Below, piece after piece: positions 7,489 to 15,842 of a DNA stretch of 64,000 nt (position 1 is its first letter; each line of letters starts with the position of its first letter). The notes beneath the pieces are model-generated. The model ran no database searches. It saw only the letters and a list, made by a program, of their open reading frames with translations, and had not been told where the DNA came from. Location: NCBI RefSeq assembly GCF_000284095.1, contig NC_017068.1, positions 2,232,001 through 2,296,000 of the forward strand, in the 5' to 3' direction. Source of the DNA: Selenomonas ruminantium subsp. lactilytica TAM6421. GTDB lineage: Bacteria > Bacillota > Negativicutes > Selenomonadales > Selenomonadaceae. A program made the position numbers and the translations under genes.

Positions 7489-9609
7489 ATGGGGAAAATC
7501 GATATTGCCAAAGGTCAGTTCTTCCATCGCAAAGGCGATGAAGTCAAGGATATCGCCCTTATCCTCAAAGGCAGTTTTACCCTCAATGGCGATGCTGATA
7601 TCAGCTTCACGGCCCACAACGGCGCCATTATCGGTGCCTTTTACCAAAGCGGCGATAAATATCACTACGACTATCAGGCAGCTGAGGACTGCACCCTCTT
7701 TGTCTATGACTACAATGACGAAGACGATCTGAGTTCTGCCATCAGTGCCACCCCCGCCATTGCCCCGGTTATGGCCACGGCCAGCATTGCTTTGCTGAAC
7801 AATATGCTGGAAACCCTTGACGTTCTCTACGATGATGCCATAAATCTTTGTGAAGGCCTGAAAAATGATTACTGTGATTACAAAAATATCTGCACTACCC
7901 TGATGATTCCTCCCCAGAAATTCGATCATGTCAATGACCTGCTGCCACCGGGAAAGCCTGCCATGCTTACCGGCTGGCAAACTGCCCTCTGCCATGCCTT
8001 TCAGGAAAAGAATGACCTGCTACGCAAGGAATGCTATCCTGCCGATGTAAATTTCTGCATTGGCGCCGTCATGCTGGCCTCCCAGCTGGCTCAGCAGATC
8101 CATCCCCAGCTGGACTTTATCACGGGTTTCATCAAGGATGCCAAAGCCTTCACCAACGACTTTACCAGCGAATACCGCTGCCAAAAATCGAAGCTGGATG
8201 AAGCGCAGCGACAGGAAGCTATGGAAGCCGGCAGCGGCAATATCCCCAAGATTGAAAATGCCCTCCATACGATTCTGGCCTTTGCCGGACTGGGGCACGA
8301 ACTCGACGAGGTCATGGCCAAGGATATCCGCGCCTTTATGAAAGCCCCGGACAAGACGGAAAAATCTGCGGAGATGCGCCGTCTGCGGGGCGATATCACC
8401 AAGAACTTCTTCACCATTTATGAAGCTGCCTTCTTCAAGAGCCTCGAAGCCGATACGATTCCGGCAGAAGTGAAGATGTTTTTCCTCTTTGGCTTCATCG
8501 ACGAGGAACTGGCCGGCGAGGAAAACACCGCCACCCTCTATCGTCATGCGGTCCTTTGGGAAGATGACAAGAACGGCATGGTCATCCCCGCTTATGACTG
8601 GCTGAAAAAAATCTATCTGGGCGAAGTTCCCCCTTCCAAGGATGAATTCGACAATGACTGGCCCGACCATCTGAAAGAGGAAGTGCGGCAGGGCAATCTG
8701 AAGCAGGCTGAGGCCGATAACATGCTGGAGGATACCACGGCCATGGTGCGCTTCGAGCTGCAGAGCATGATTGCCAGCGCCAATAAGATGACCTATGGCA
8801 GCATCTTCTCCTACATCCCCGCCTTCTATGCCCAGGTTGTCTCCCGGCCACTGGATACCTGTCTGTCCACCGCGGTAAAAATCACCAAAGCCCTCAATCA
8901 TATCCGCTCCATCGACTACAGCTGCTTCTACCGCCCGGCCTATGCCTCCTATCCGGAACTGAAGATCAACCGCTTCGACTACAATAAAGAGGTTTTGCCC
9001 TATATCATCCTGATGCCCAACTATGGCAGCCGCGGCCTCATGTGGCAGGAAATCGAAGGCCGCCGGCGCACCACACCCTCCCATATGGTACTTTCCATCT
9101 TCCATTCCGAAGATATCGAATCCACCCTGATCAAGATGTGTGCCCAATTCCGTTGGGAGATGTGCAAACGCATTCAGGGCGTGCGCTACAGCGATGTCAC
9201 CGAGCCTTCCCTGACTGCCGAATACTGCAACTACCTGCAGTTCTACAAGAAAAACTCCACCCTGTCTGCCGATATGAAGGAAAAGGTCAAAGGAGCACTC
9301 AAACGCTGGGGCAACAGTTACAGCAAGGTCTTTGCCGCCGAATACGAGCAGTTTGTCAAAAATGAATCCGAAGGACTGCCACGCCTCAACAAAGTGGCCC
9401 GGGAGATCCTTTTCAAATACTGCACCTTTGGCCGTGAATACCGGGATGCTCTGTCCATCAATCCCCAGTACAAGCCGCTGATTGACCGTTGGAATATCGC
9501 CCATGATGACAAAGTCCGTACCCTGGATCTCTTCGCCCGCAGGATTCTCGGACAGGTAAAGGAGCTGCCGGAAGAAGTGCAGTTGGAAAAAGATTTCCTG
9601 AAATTGTAA
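7489..9609 (+). CDS. Large protein with cyclic-nucleotide-binding-like N-terminal domain, function unknown
   Basis: A 706-residue soluble protein. Residues about 5-100 (IAKGQFFHRKGDEVKDIALILKGSF onward in two pieces) resemble the beta-roll of cyclic-nucleotide-binding domains of the Crp type. There is no helix-turn-helix behind it. The remaining 600 residues are mostly helical in character, without transmembrane segments, signal peptide or a motif I recognise. Acidic and aromatic residues are frequent (for example YHYDYQAAEDCTLFVYDYNDED). The ATG at 7489 follows GGAGG by eleven bases; an ATG 33 bases upstream has no site. It is monocistronic, divergent from metF, and ends at a strong terminator. 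A ligand-sensing role is possible but the output is unknown. Confidence 0.6.
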   Translation: MGKIDIAKGQFFHRKGDEVKDIALILKGSFTLNGDADISFTAHNGAIIGAFYQSGDKYHYDYQAAEDCTLFVYDYNDEDDLSSAISATPAIAPVMATASIALLNNMLETLDVLYDDAINLCEGLKNDYCDYKNICTTLMIPPQKFDHVNDLLPPGKPAMLTGWQTALCHAFQEKNDLLRKECYPADVNFCIGAVMLASQLAQQIHPQLDFITGFIKDAKAFTNDFTSEYRCQKSKLDEAQRQEAMEAGSGNIPKIENALHTILAFAGLGHELDEVMAKDIRAFMKAPDKTEKSAEMRRLRGDITKNFFTIYEAAFFKSLEADTIPAEVKMFFLFGFIDEELAGEENTATLYRHAVLWEDDKNGMVIPAYDWLKKIYLGEVPPSKDEFDNDWPDHLKEEVRQGNLKQAEADNMLEDTTAMVRFELQSMIASANKMTYGSIFSYIPAFYAQVVSRPLDTCLSTAVKITKALNHIRSIDYSCFYRPAYASYPELKINRFDYNKEVLPYIILMPNYGSRGLMWQEIEGRRRTTPSHMVLSIFHSEDIESTLIKMCAQFRWEMCKRIQGVRYSDVTEPSLTAEYCNYLQFYKKNSTLSADMKEKVKGALKRWGNSYSKVFAAEYEQFVKNESEGLPRLNKVAREILFKYCTFGREYRDALSINPQYKPLIDRWNIAHDDKVRTLDLFARRILGQVKELPEEVQLEKDFLKL

Positions 9610-9633
9610 AACAACTCACAGACAGCAAATCAT

Positions 9634-9695
9634 AAAAGTCCGTGATGAACATTCCTTAAACGCTCAACGTAAGGAAAAGTTATCACGGACTTTTT
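9634..9695. terminator. Bidirectional terminator
   Basis: A 12- to 13-base stem (9634-9646 with 9682-9694) flanked by A and T runs, between two convergent genes. A second small stem lies inside it. Confidence 0.85.
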
Positions 9696-9709
9696 ACATT
9701 GTATCTGTT

Positions 9710-10855
9710 TTAGAATCCCGCCGTCTTATTCTCCACCATGCGGAAGAGTTCGGATTCTTCGGGAATCTGGGTGTAGTTCAGGATGGTCTTGTGCAGGCCT
9801 TTTTCCTGAATGGTATCCTGTACCTCCTGCGCCTCTTTGTCGCCAGCATAGTCGAAGTGGAACGCAGCGCCAATAACGGTAGCCAGGGCCGCAGGTTTCT
9901 GCCCTTGGGCCAGCAGCTGGGAGGCAGGGCTTACAAGTCTGTCCTTGGCGCCCAATTTGCGCTTGGGGCCACGGGCCACCCGCGTCACTTCGTCGCTCAG
10001 ATGGGGATTGCGGAAGCGGTTTTCCGTGGTCTTGATGTATTCCTCATGCTTCTGCGGATCAAAACCGAATTTATGCACCAGCAGGTCGCCGGTTTCCTGC
10101 CAGACCTTACGGGCCATATCCACGATGCTCTTGTCCTGCATGGCGCTGTAGATATCCTTGATCCCCTTGCGATAGGCCAGATAGGCAATGGAGGCATGGC
10201 CCGTGTTGACGGTGAAGAGTTTGCGCTCGATATAAGCTTCGAGGTTCTCCACCCAGGTGAGGCCCTCAATCCGGGGCGGTTCACCCTTGGCCTGGGTCAC
10301 ATTGGCATCCCATTCGGCATAGGGTTCCACCTGTACCAGCAGGGGATCATCGTTTTTCTGCAGGGGCACAATCCGGTCTACTGCCGCATCGGGGAAGCCG
10401 ATATACTCTGCCACCGCTGCTTTTGCCTCTGCCGGCAGATTTTCCTCCACAAAACCTTTGAGCACCGTAGAGCCGCCCACCATGTTCTCACAGGCGATGA
10501 CATTGAGGGGCTCGTGATTATGCTTAACCCGTTCTGCCAGACCTGCGGCCAGGTTCGGGGCAATGAATTTCAGGATGTTGGGGCCGATGGCCGTGGTGAT
10601 GATATCGGCTTCGCCAATGGCTTGGATGAGTTCTTCCGGATGCTCGGCGCTGTTGATGGCCCGCACATGTTCCACATGGATGATTTCCGGCTGGTCGCCC
10701 ACAATCTTGATATCATAAGCGCGGCGCTCATTGATAAGATCCACCAGTTCCTTATTCACATCAACGAAGGTTACCTCATAACCAGAACGGACTAAAAGTT
10801 CCCCGATAAAGCCTCTGCCGATATTGCCTGCACCAAAATGAATTGCCTTTTTCAT
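9710..10855 (-). CDS. mtlD: Mannitol-1-phosphate 5-dehydrogenase
   Basis: A 381-residue NAD-dependent polyol-phosphate dehydrogenase that turns mannitol-1-phosphate from the PTS into fructose-6-phosphate. The N-terminal Rossmann motif is IHFGAGNIGRGFIGE. The conserved catalytic-domain segment KLFTVNTGHASIAYLAY holds the lysine, asparagine and histidine typical of the long-chain family. Length is usual. The ATG at 10855 has GGAGG eight bases upstream; an in-frame start five codons earlier has no such site. It is downstream of mtlA, but a terminator-like hairpin (10879-10929) separates the two, so its expression may be set apart from that of the transporter. Confidence 0.96.
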   Translation of the reverse strand: MKKAIHFGAGNIGRGFIGELLVRSGYEVTFVDVNKELVDLINERRAYDIKIVGDQPEIIHVEHVRAINSAEHPEELIQAIGEADIITTAIGPNILKFIAPNLAAGLAERVKHNHEPLNVIACENMVGGSTVLKGFVEENLPAEAKAAVAEYIGFPDAAVDRIVPLQKNDDPLLVQVEPYAEWDANVTQAKGEPPRIEGLTWVENLEAYIERKLFTVNTGHASIAYLAYRKGIKDIYSAMQDKSIVDMARKVWQETGDLLVHKFGFDPQKHEEYIKTTENRFRNPHLSDEVTRVARGPKRKLGAKDRLVSPASQLLAQGQKPAALATVIGAAFHFDYAGDKEAQEVQDTIQEKGLHKTILNYTQIPEESELFRMVENKTAGF

Positions 10856-10878
10856 GATATTTACCTCCAAAATTCGTC

Positions 10879-10929
10879 AAAAAAATTGTCCCTTTTCCCC
10901 AGGATAGACTCCTGCCAGGAAAAGGGACA
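10879..10929 (-). terminator. Terminator between mtlA and mtlD
   Basis: Twelve-base perfect stem (10887-10898 with 10918-10929) followed by seven Ts in the minus direction. It sits inside an otherwise co-directional mannitol operon, 24 bases ahead of the mtlD start. Confidence 0.8.
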
Positions 10930-10943
10930 TGTTTATTTATTTG

Positions 10944-12842
10944 TCAGTTTGCCAACGCAAAGCGCTCGTAGAGAACATTTGCGTCTTTTGTCTTGTAGAG
11001 CTGTTCCAGCTCCTCATCACTGCATTCATCCATGGTGGCGGCGATATTGGCCAGGATGGAGAGATGATCGTTGTCCTTGCCGGCAATGCCCACGAGGATA
11101 TGGGCGGTGTCGTTGCCGAACTTAATGCCTTCAGGATACTGGAGCACCACGATACCGGACTGACGGATGGAGTCCTTGACAGCGGCTTCGCCATGGGGAA
11201 TGGCAATGCCTTTGCCCACATAGGTGCTGATATCGGCTTCGCGTTTGAGCATGCCTTCGATGTAACCTTCGTCCACAAAGCCTGCTTTAACCAGAGCTTT
11301 GCCGGCGGCGGTGATAGCTTCTTCCTTGCTCACGCTTTTAAGGCCGAGCTGGATATTCGTGAGGTCCAAAACGTGTTTTTCGCGGGAACCGGACTGACCG
11401 GCAGCCATTACGCCGTCCATCTTGTTTTCGGAAAGGCGGGCGATAATCTGCTCAAACACATCATTCTGCGTGAAGTTGCGCACAAGGATATGTTCAGCCT
11501 GCGGCGAATCTTCCATGGCACGCTGTGCCAGTTTTTCATGGGTGACGACAATCTGCGCCTCCTTGGGGATATTGCCGATGGCGGCGTTGGTTACGGAGAT
11601 ATGCGTGTAACCTGCATTGCGCAGTTTCTTGCGCAGGCTGGCAGCACCGAGAGCGCTGGAGCCCATGCCGGCATCACAGGCATAAACGATATTCTGCAGT
11701 TCGCTGCCGCTGATGCGTACAGCACTTACGGCTACCTGACCACGCTGTTTGCGTTCCTGCATAGCGGCTTTTGCTTCTTCGAGGGATTCGCCGCTTTCTT
11801 CTGTGGCGGAAACTTTAATGAATACCGAGGCTACGGCACAAGAAACCACCGTGGCTACGAGGAAGTCTGCCATGTTCGCGATAAAAGCACCTTTCGGCGT
11901 CATGGCGAGCACGGCGATAATGGACCCCGGAGAGGACGGAGCGATAAGGCCGCCGCCTAAGAGCTGCAGTGTTGCTACACCAGCCATACCGCCGGCGATA
12001 ACGGCAATCAGGAGAATCGGCTTCATGAGGACATAGGGGAAGTAAATTTCATGGATACCGCCGAGGAGGTGAATAATCATCGCACCGGGGGTGGAATCTT
12101 TGGCCATGCCTTTGCCGAAGAACCAGTAAGCCAGCAGTACGCCAAGGCCGGGGCCGGGATTTGCTTCGAGCAGGAAGAACATGGACTTGCCAAATTCTTC
12201 GGCCTGCTGAATCCCCAGCGGTGAGAGCACGCCATGATTGATGGCGTTGTTGAGGAAGAGTATCTTCGCCGGTTCAATGATAACGGATGCCAGCGGCAAA
12301 AGACCTGCTGCCACAATGCCTTCTACGCCAGAGCGCAGCACGCCATTAGCAGCCAGCACCACGGGGCCGACGCCGACAAAGGCGAGCACGGCCAAGACAC
12401 CGCCTAAGATACCTGCCGAGAAGTTATTGACGAGCATTTCAAAGCCCGTGGGAATCTTGTCCTCGATGACGGCATCAAATTTCTTCATCAGGTAGCCAGC
12501 CAGTGGGCCCATAATCATGGCACCCAGGAACATGGGAATGTCGGCACCGGCGATAACGCCCGCCGTGGCAATGGTACCGACCACGCCGCCGCGATGTTTA
12601 TAGACAGCCGCACCGCCGCTATAACCTAAGAGCAGGGGAATGAGCCATTTGCTCATGGGGCCGCCCACCTGCGCTAAGTATTCATTGGGCAACCAGCCCG
12701 TGGGAATAAAGAGCGCCGTCAAAAAGCCCCAGGCGATAAATGCACCAATGTTCGGCAAAACCATACCGGACAAAAACCGGCCAAATTTCTGCATGGCTTC
12801 CTGAAAGTTGAAGCCCTTGGCAGAAGCTGTCGCTGTACTCAT
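10944..12842 (-). CDS. mtlA: PTS mannitol transporter, EIICBA
   Basis: A 632-residue fused mannitol permease that takes up and phosphorylates mannitol. The membrane IIC domain spans about 20-345 and contains the signature GGIHEIYFPY with H264 and E265. The IIB domain starts near 380 with VYACDAGMGSSAL and its phosphocysteine C389. The IIA domain occupies about 490-632 with GIAIPHGE and phosphohistidine H550. All three domains are intact, as in E. coli MtlA. It follows mtlR by three bases and is probably co-transcribed with it. A terminator lies between it and mtlD. Confidence 0.96.
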   Translation of the reverse strand: MSTATASAKGFNFQEAMQKFGRFLSGMVLPNIGAFIAWGFLTALFIPTGWLPNEYLAQVGGPMSKWLIPLLLGYSGGAAVYKHRGGVVGTIATAGVIAGADIPMFLGAMIMGPLAGYLMKKFDAVIEDKIPTGFEMLVNNFSAGILGGVLAVLAFVGVGPVVLAANGVLRSGVEGIVAAGLLPLASVIIEPAKILFLNNAINHGVLSPLGIQQAEEFGKSMFFLLEANPGPGLGVLLAYWFFGKGMAKDSTPGAMIIHLLGGIHEIYFPYVLMKPILLIAVIAGGMAGVATLQLLGGGLIAPSSPGSIIAVLAMTPKGAFIANMADFLVATVVSCAVASVFIKVSATEESGESLEEAKAAMQERKQRGQVAVSAVRISGSELQNIVYACDAGMGSSALGAASLRKKLRNAGYTHISVTNAAIGNIPKEAQIVVTHEKLAQRAMEDSPQAEHILVRNFTQNDVFEQIIARLSENKMDGVMAAGQSGSREKHVLDLTNIQLGLKSVSKEEAITAAGKALVKAGFVDEGYIEGMLKREADISTYVGKGIAIPHGEAAVKDSIRQSGIVVLQYPEGIKFGNDTAHILVGIAGKDNDHLSILANIAATMDECSDEELEQLYKTKDANVLYERFALAN

Positions 12843-12845
12843 GGA

Positions 12846-14951
12846 TTACCCCTCCATCAATTCCTTGTATTTCTTGGCATGAAATTCCTGGAATATGCGG
12901 ACCAATTCCTCGTGAATCAGCCGCTTGTTCCCTTCATGCAACACTTCGATAAAGCCCCACCGCTCCAACAGGATGGCGGATATATAACCAATTGTCTCTA
13001 ATTCATACGCACTACATTCCTTCGGTGCCACCATCACCGCCGCCGTGCGGATCCGCTCCGTCGGTTCAGCGGGATAGAAGAAGAATTCTCCCATATGCAC
13101 GATGCCAAAGTGAATGCTCTGTATGTGATTGCTGCGGCAGTGCAGCAGGATCAGATGATTGCCACTGACTGCCGTGCTGCCCTTGTCCTCCCGGGCCAGC
13201 AAATCCCGGGCAATAGCTGCCGCTGCAGCTTTTTCCTCGCTGATCTGCCTGCCTGCGAGCTGGGCAACACCCTGCACCGTCATGGATTCTGCATCTTCCG
13301 CGAAGAAAAATCCATCCAGCAGGGTAAGGATGCTCTGCTCGTAAGCGGACAAGATCCGCAGGGCCTCCACAAAAGGCAAGCGCTTTGTGCCCTTTGGCTG
13401 TTTCTCTGCTACGCTGCCTGCGCTGTTATCCAGCAACGCATCGATCTTTTCCTGATCGTCAGGACTCAGCAGCGCGCTTACCACCACCACCGGCAGCGGC
13501 ATATGCCGGACCGGCACGGTGGCAATGATGAAATCAGCCTCGTGGCTGGCGAAGTATTCCGGCGTGAGCTGCAATGTCGATACCATATCATGGACGATAA
13601 GGTTATCATACATCTGCCGCAGACGGCTGGCCAGCAGGCGGCTCGTCCCCATGCCCGTAGGACAGGCCACGATGACCCGCCGCTCCAGCTTTTTGAGCGT
13701 CTGGGTATCATTGAGCGCCGCCCCGAGATGCATGGCGATGTAAGCAATTTCCTCTTCCGGGAAAACGACTTCTAATTCCTGCTCAATCTCCCTCACCGAA
13801 CCAGCCGCCAGCTGCATCAGTTCCGGATACTCCTGATTCATCTCTCCCAGCAGGGGATTGCGAATCGGCATCCCCATTTTCAGCCTGCTGATGGACGGGC
13901 CCAAATGATTGACCAGCCCCGTCAGCAAAGCAGAATTGCGATATAATTTCTGACCACTGAGCCGCTCTGCCGCGCCCATGATCGCCTTGGCCATGCGCAC
14001 CAGATGGAAATTGTCCAGTGATGCGGGCATGCCCTGCGGCTGGTAACGGCTGCGGGCTCCCAGGATATGCATGGCAATATAGCCTGTTTCTGCCATATTG
14101 ATTTCAATGGCAAATTCCTGCGCTATTCGCTCCCCCAGCTCCCTTGCCAATGCAAATTCCCGTTTTTGCTGCAATTCCTGCAGCACTTCCGGCGCCAGGT
14201 TGATGGGCTCATGACGGCGGATACGCTGTACTGCCAGTGCCAGATGCACCAACAGCCCCACAAATGCCTGGTCGGAAAGTTTTTCCTTCAGACCCTTTTC
14301 GGTCTGGCGGATCAAGCGTTCCAAACGCTGGATGATTTCTTTATCTACCAGTTCCAGTAGGTATGAGGAAGCCTTGTCTGCTGCCTGCTCATCTTCGGTG
14401 AGATTGGCCTGCACCAGCTGCAAAAGCTGAGCCTCGCCTACATGTTCATAAATATACGTTACGATTGCCTGCCGGATATCCTGTTCCCGGCCCTCGATAT
14501 AGACACCCAGCCCCGGCTTGCGGACAAGTTTCAGCCCATGTCCCTTAAACCAGCCTTCCAGCTTGTCCAGATCGTTGCTGATGGTGCCATCGGTCACGCC
14601 CAAGAGTGATGCGAGGGCAAAGAGCTTTACCGGCTCTTGATTGGGAAGCAGCTGGCTCACGATGATCGAGCGCCGCTCCTCCGGAGAAAAAGTTCTGTCA
14701 TTCACCTGCCCCAAGAATTCCCTGAGCGAAGCCTGGGCCTCGGCGCCGCCGTCAATCTGGTAGCCCGCCCCCTTCTTTTTGTTCAGGTTCAGGCCGTATG
14801 ATTTCAATGCTTCCGCCACGGCCGGCAGTTCCCGGGAAACCGTCTTCGTGCTGACGCCCAGCTTTTCCGCCAGTTCCGCCGCACTCTGACCGCCGGATTT
14901 CCCCTCGGTCAGCATCTTCAATATTGCTGTCGTTCGCTCACGCAGATTCAT
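12846..14951 (-). CDS. mtlR: Mannitol operon activator MtlR (PRD family)
   Basis: A 701-residue PTS-controlled activator. Order of domains: an N-terminal HTH (about 5-60) and a second Mga/DeoR-type HTH (about 85-160), two PRDs (about 180-290 and 295-400, containing histidines such as in GYIAMHILGAR and IAYIAMHLGAAL), an EIIB-Gat-like domain with VIVACPTGMGTSRL, and a C-terminal EIIA-like domain (about 540-690). Phosphorylation by HPr and the mannitol EII normally controls such proteins. The ATG at 14951 follows AGGAGG; an earlier in-frame start lies upstream of that site. It is the first gene of the mannitol operon and should control its own transcript. Confidence 0.92.
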   Translation of the reverse strand: MNLRERTTAILKMLTEGKSGGQSAAELAEKLGVSTKTVSRELPAVAEALKSYGLNLNKKKGAGYQIDGGAEAQASLREFLGQVNDRTFSPEERRSIIVSQLLPNQEPVKLFALASLLGVTDGTISNDLDKLEGWFKGHGLKLVRKPGLGVYIEGREQDIRQAIVTYIYEHVGEAQLLQLVQANLTEDEQAADKASSYLLELVDKEIIQRLERLIRQTEKGLKEKLSDQAFVGLLVHLALAVQRIRRHEPINLAPEVLQELQQKREFALARELGERIAQEFAIEINMAETGYIAMHILGARSRYQPQGMPASLDNFHLVRMAKAIMGAAERLSGQKLYRNSALLTGLVNHLGPSISRLKMGMPIRNPLLGEMNQEYPELMQLAAGSVREIEQELEVVFPEEEIAYIAMHLGAALNDTQTLKKLERRVIVACPTGMGTSRLLASRLRQMYDNLIVHDMVSTLQLTPEYFASHEADFIIATVPVRHMPLPVVVVSALLSPDDQEKIDALLDNSAGSVAEKQPKGTKRLPFVEALRILSAYEQSILTLLDGFFFAEDAESMTVQGVAQLAGRQISEEKAAAAAIARDLLAREDKGSTAVSGNHLILLHCRSNHIQSIHFGIVHMGEFFFYPAEPTERIRTAAVMVAPKECSAYELETIGYISAILLERWGFIEVLHEGNKRLIHEELVRIFQEFHAKKYKELMEG

Positions 14952-15024
14952 CTTCACTTTGCCTCCTATGATCACTCAGAAGCGTATCGAAACCGTTTTG
15001 TTTTCCTCTTGTTTCGATGGTTTT

Positions 15025-15053
15025 ATTATAAGGTTTATTCTGGTTTTATACAA
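15025..15053 (-). promoter_or_regulatory. Promoter of the mannitol operon
   Basis: Minus strand: -35 TTGTAT (15048-15053), a 17-base spacer and -10 TATAAT (15025-15030), 74 bases upstream of mtlR. The weak -35 box fits an activated promoter. Confidence 0.6.
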
Positions 15054-15177
15054 GTCAAAGACATTCAATCTTGTCCCGGACAAAAATGGACAAAAATAAA
15101 GAATGACGCCATTGCCAAAATACCAGGGATGCTATAAAATAGAACAATCATTATTTATAAAGGAGTCTCTAACCTCT

Positions 15178-15780
15178 ATGACCAATAGCGAAAACGAATG
15201 GGACAAGCTGCTGCATATCAGGACCACCGGGCGGGATGATACCATCTCCGACCTCACCCGGTATCCCTATGAGCCAACGGATTACAACGTCCTCGAACAA
15301 TTGGCCGGCAGCGGCTATATCAGCAGGGAGAATACCGTCGTGGACTATGGCTGCGGCAAGGGCCGTGTCAGCTTCTTTCTGAGCAGCCAGACCAAATGCC
15401 ATACCATCGGCATCGAATACAATCCCCGCCTCTATGCGCGGGCCTGCAGCAATCAGGAAACCGCCCCTCGCGGCAACCGCGTCACGCTCCTCCAAACCGA
15501 CGCCATGGACTTTGTCGTCCCTGCAAAAGTTGACCGCTGCTTCTTCTTCAATCCCTTCTCCGTGGAAATCCTGCGCACCGTACTGGAGAATCTGCAAAAA
15601 TCCTGCCAGGAGTCCCCCCGGGAAATCCTGCTGATCTTCTACTATCCCTCCCCCTCCTACACGGAATACCTCGCTACCGTTTCCCATCTGACACTGATTG
15701 ATACCATTGCCTGCCGTCCCCAGGGAAAATACGGGGACACCAGGGAAAAGCTGCTGATATTCCGTCTGGCCTGCGCTTAA
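15178..15780 (+). CDS. Class I SAM-dependent methyltransferase
   Basis: A 200-residue protein with a seven-strand Rossmann methyltransferase fold. Motif I is VVDYGCGKGRVSFFL (about 54-68), motif II is IGIEYNP, and a later motif has FFFNPFS where many N-methyltransferases carry a (D/N)PP(Y/F)-like loop. The substrate is unknown. The ATG at 15178 sits twelve bases after AGGAG. A possible promoter lies just upstream (TTGCCA at 15114 with a TATAAAAT region near 15133-15140). The gene is single and ends at a terminator shared with rpoC. Confidence 0.8.
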   Translation: MTNSENEWDKLLHIRTTGRDDTISDLTRYPYEPTDYNVLEQLAGSGYISRENTVVDYGCGKGRVSFFLSSQTKCHTIGIEYNPRLYARACSNQETAPRGNRVTLLQTDAMDFVVPAKVDRCFFFNPFSVEILRTVLENLQKSCQESPREILLIFYYPSPSYTEYLATVSHLTLIDTIACRPQGKYGDTREKLLIFRLACA

Positions 15781-15793
15781 TATTTTATATGCC

Positions 15794-15831
15794 AAAAGAG
15801 AGAACCAACCAATTGGTCAGTTCTCTCTTTT
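15794..15831. terminator. Bidirectional terminator
   Basis: Twelve-base perfect stem (15794-15805 with 15820-15831), A run on one side and T run on the other, between the methyltransferase gene and rpoC. Confidence 0.9.
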
Positions 15832-15842
15832 TGTATATGGAA

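Noticed and set aside
8020-9504. A 494-codon minus-strand frame opposite the 706-residue protein
   Set aside because: The plus frame has a ribosome site, a Crp-like N-terminus and a terminator; the minus frame has none of these. I did consider it because the plus-strand protein is itself unknown.
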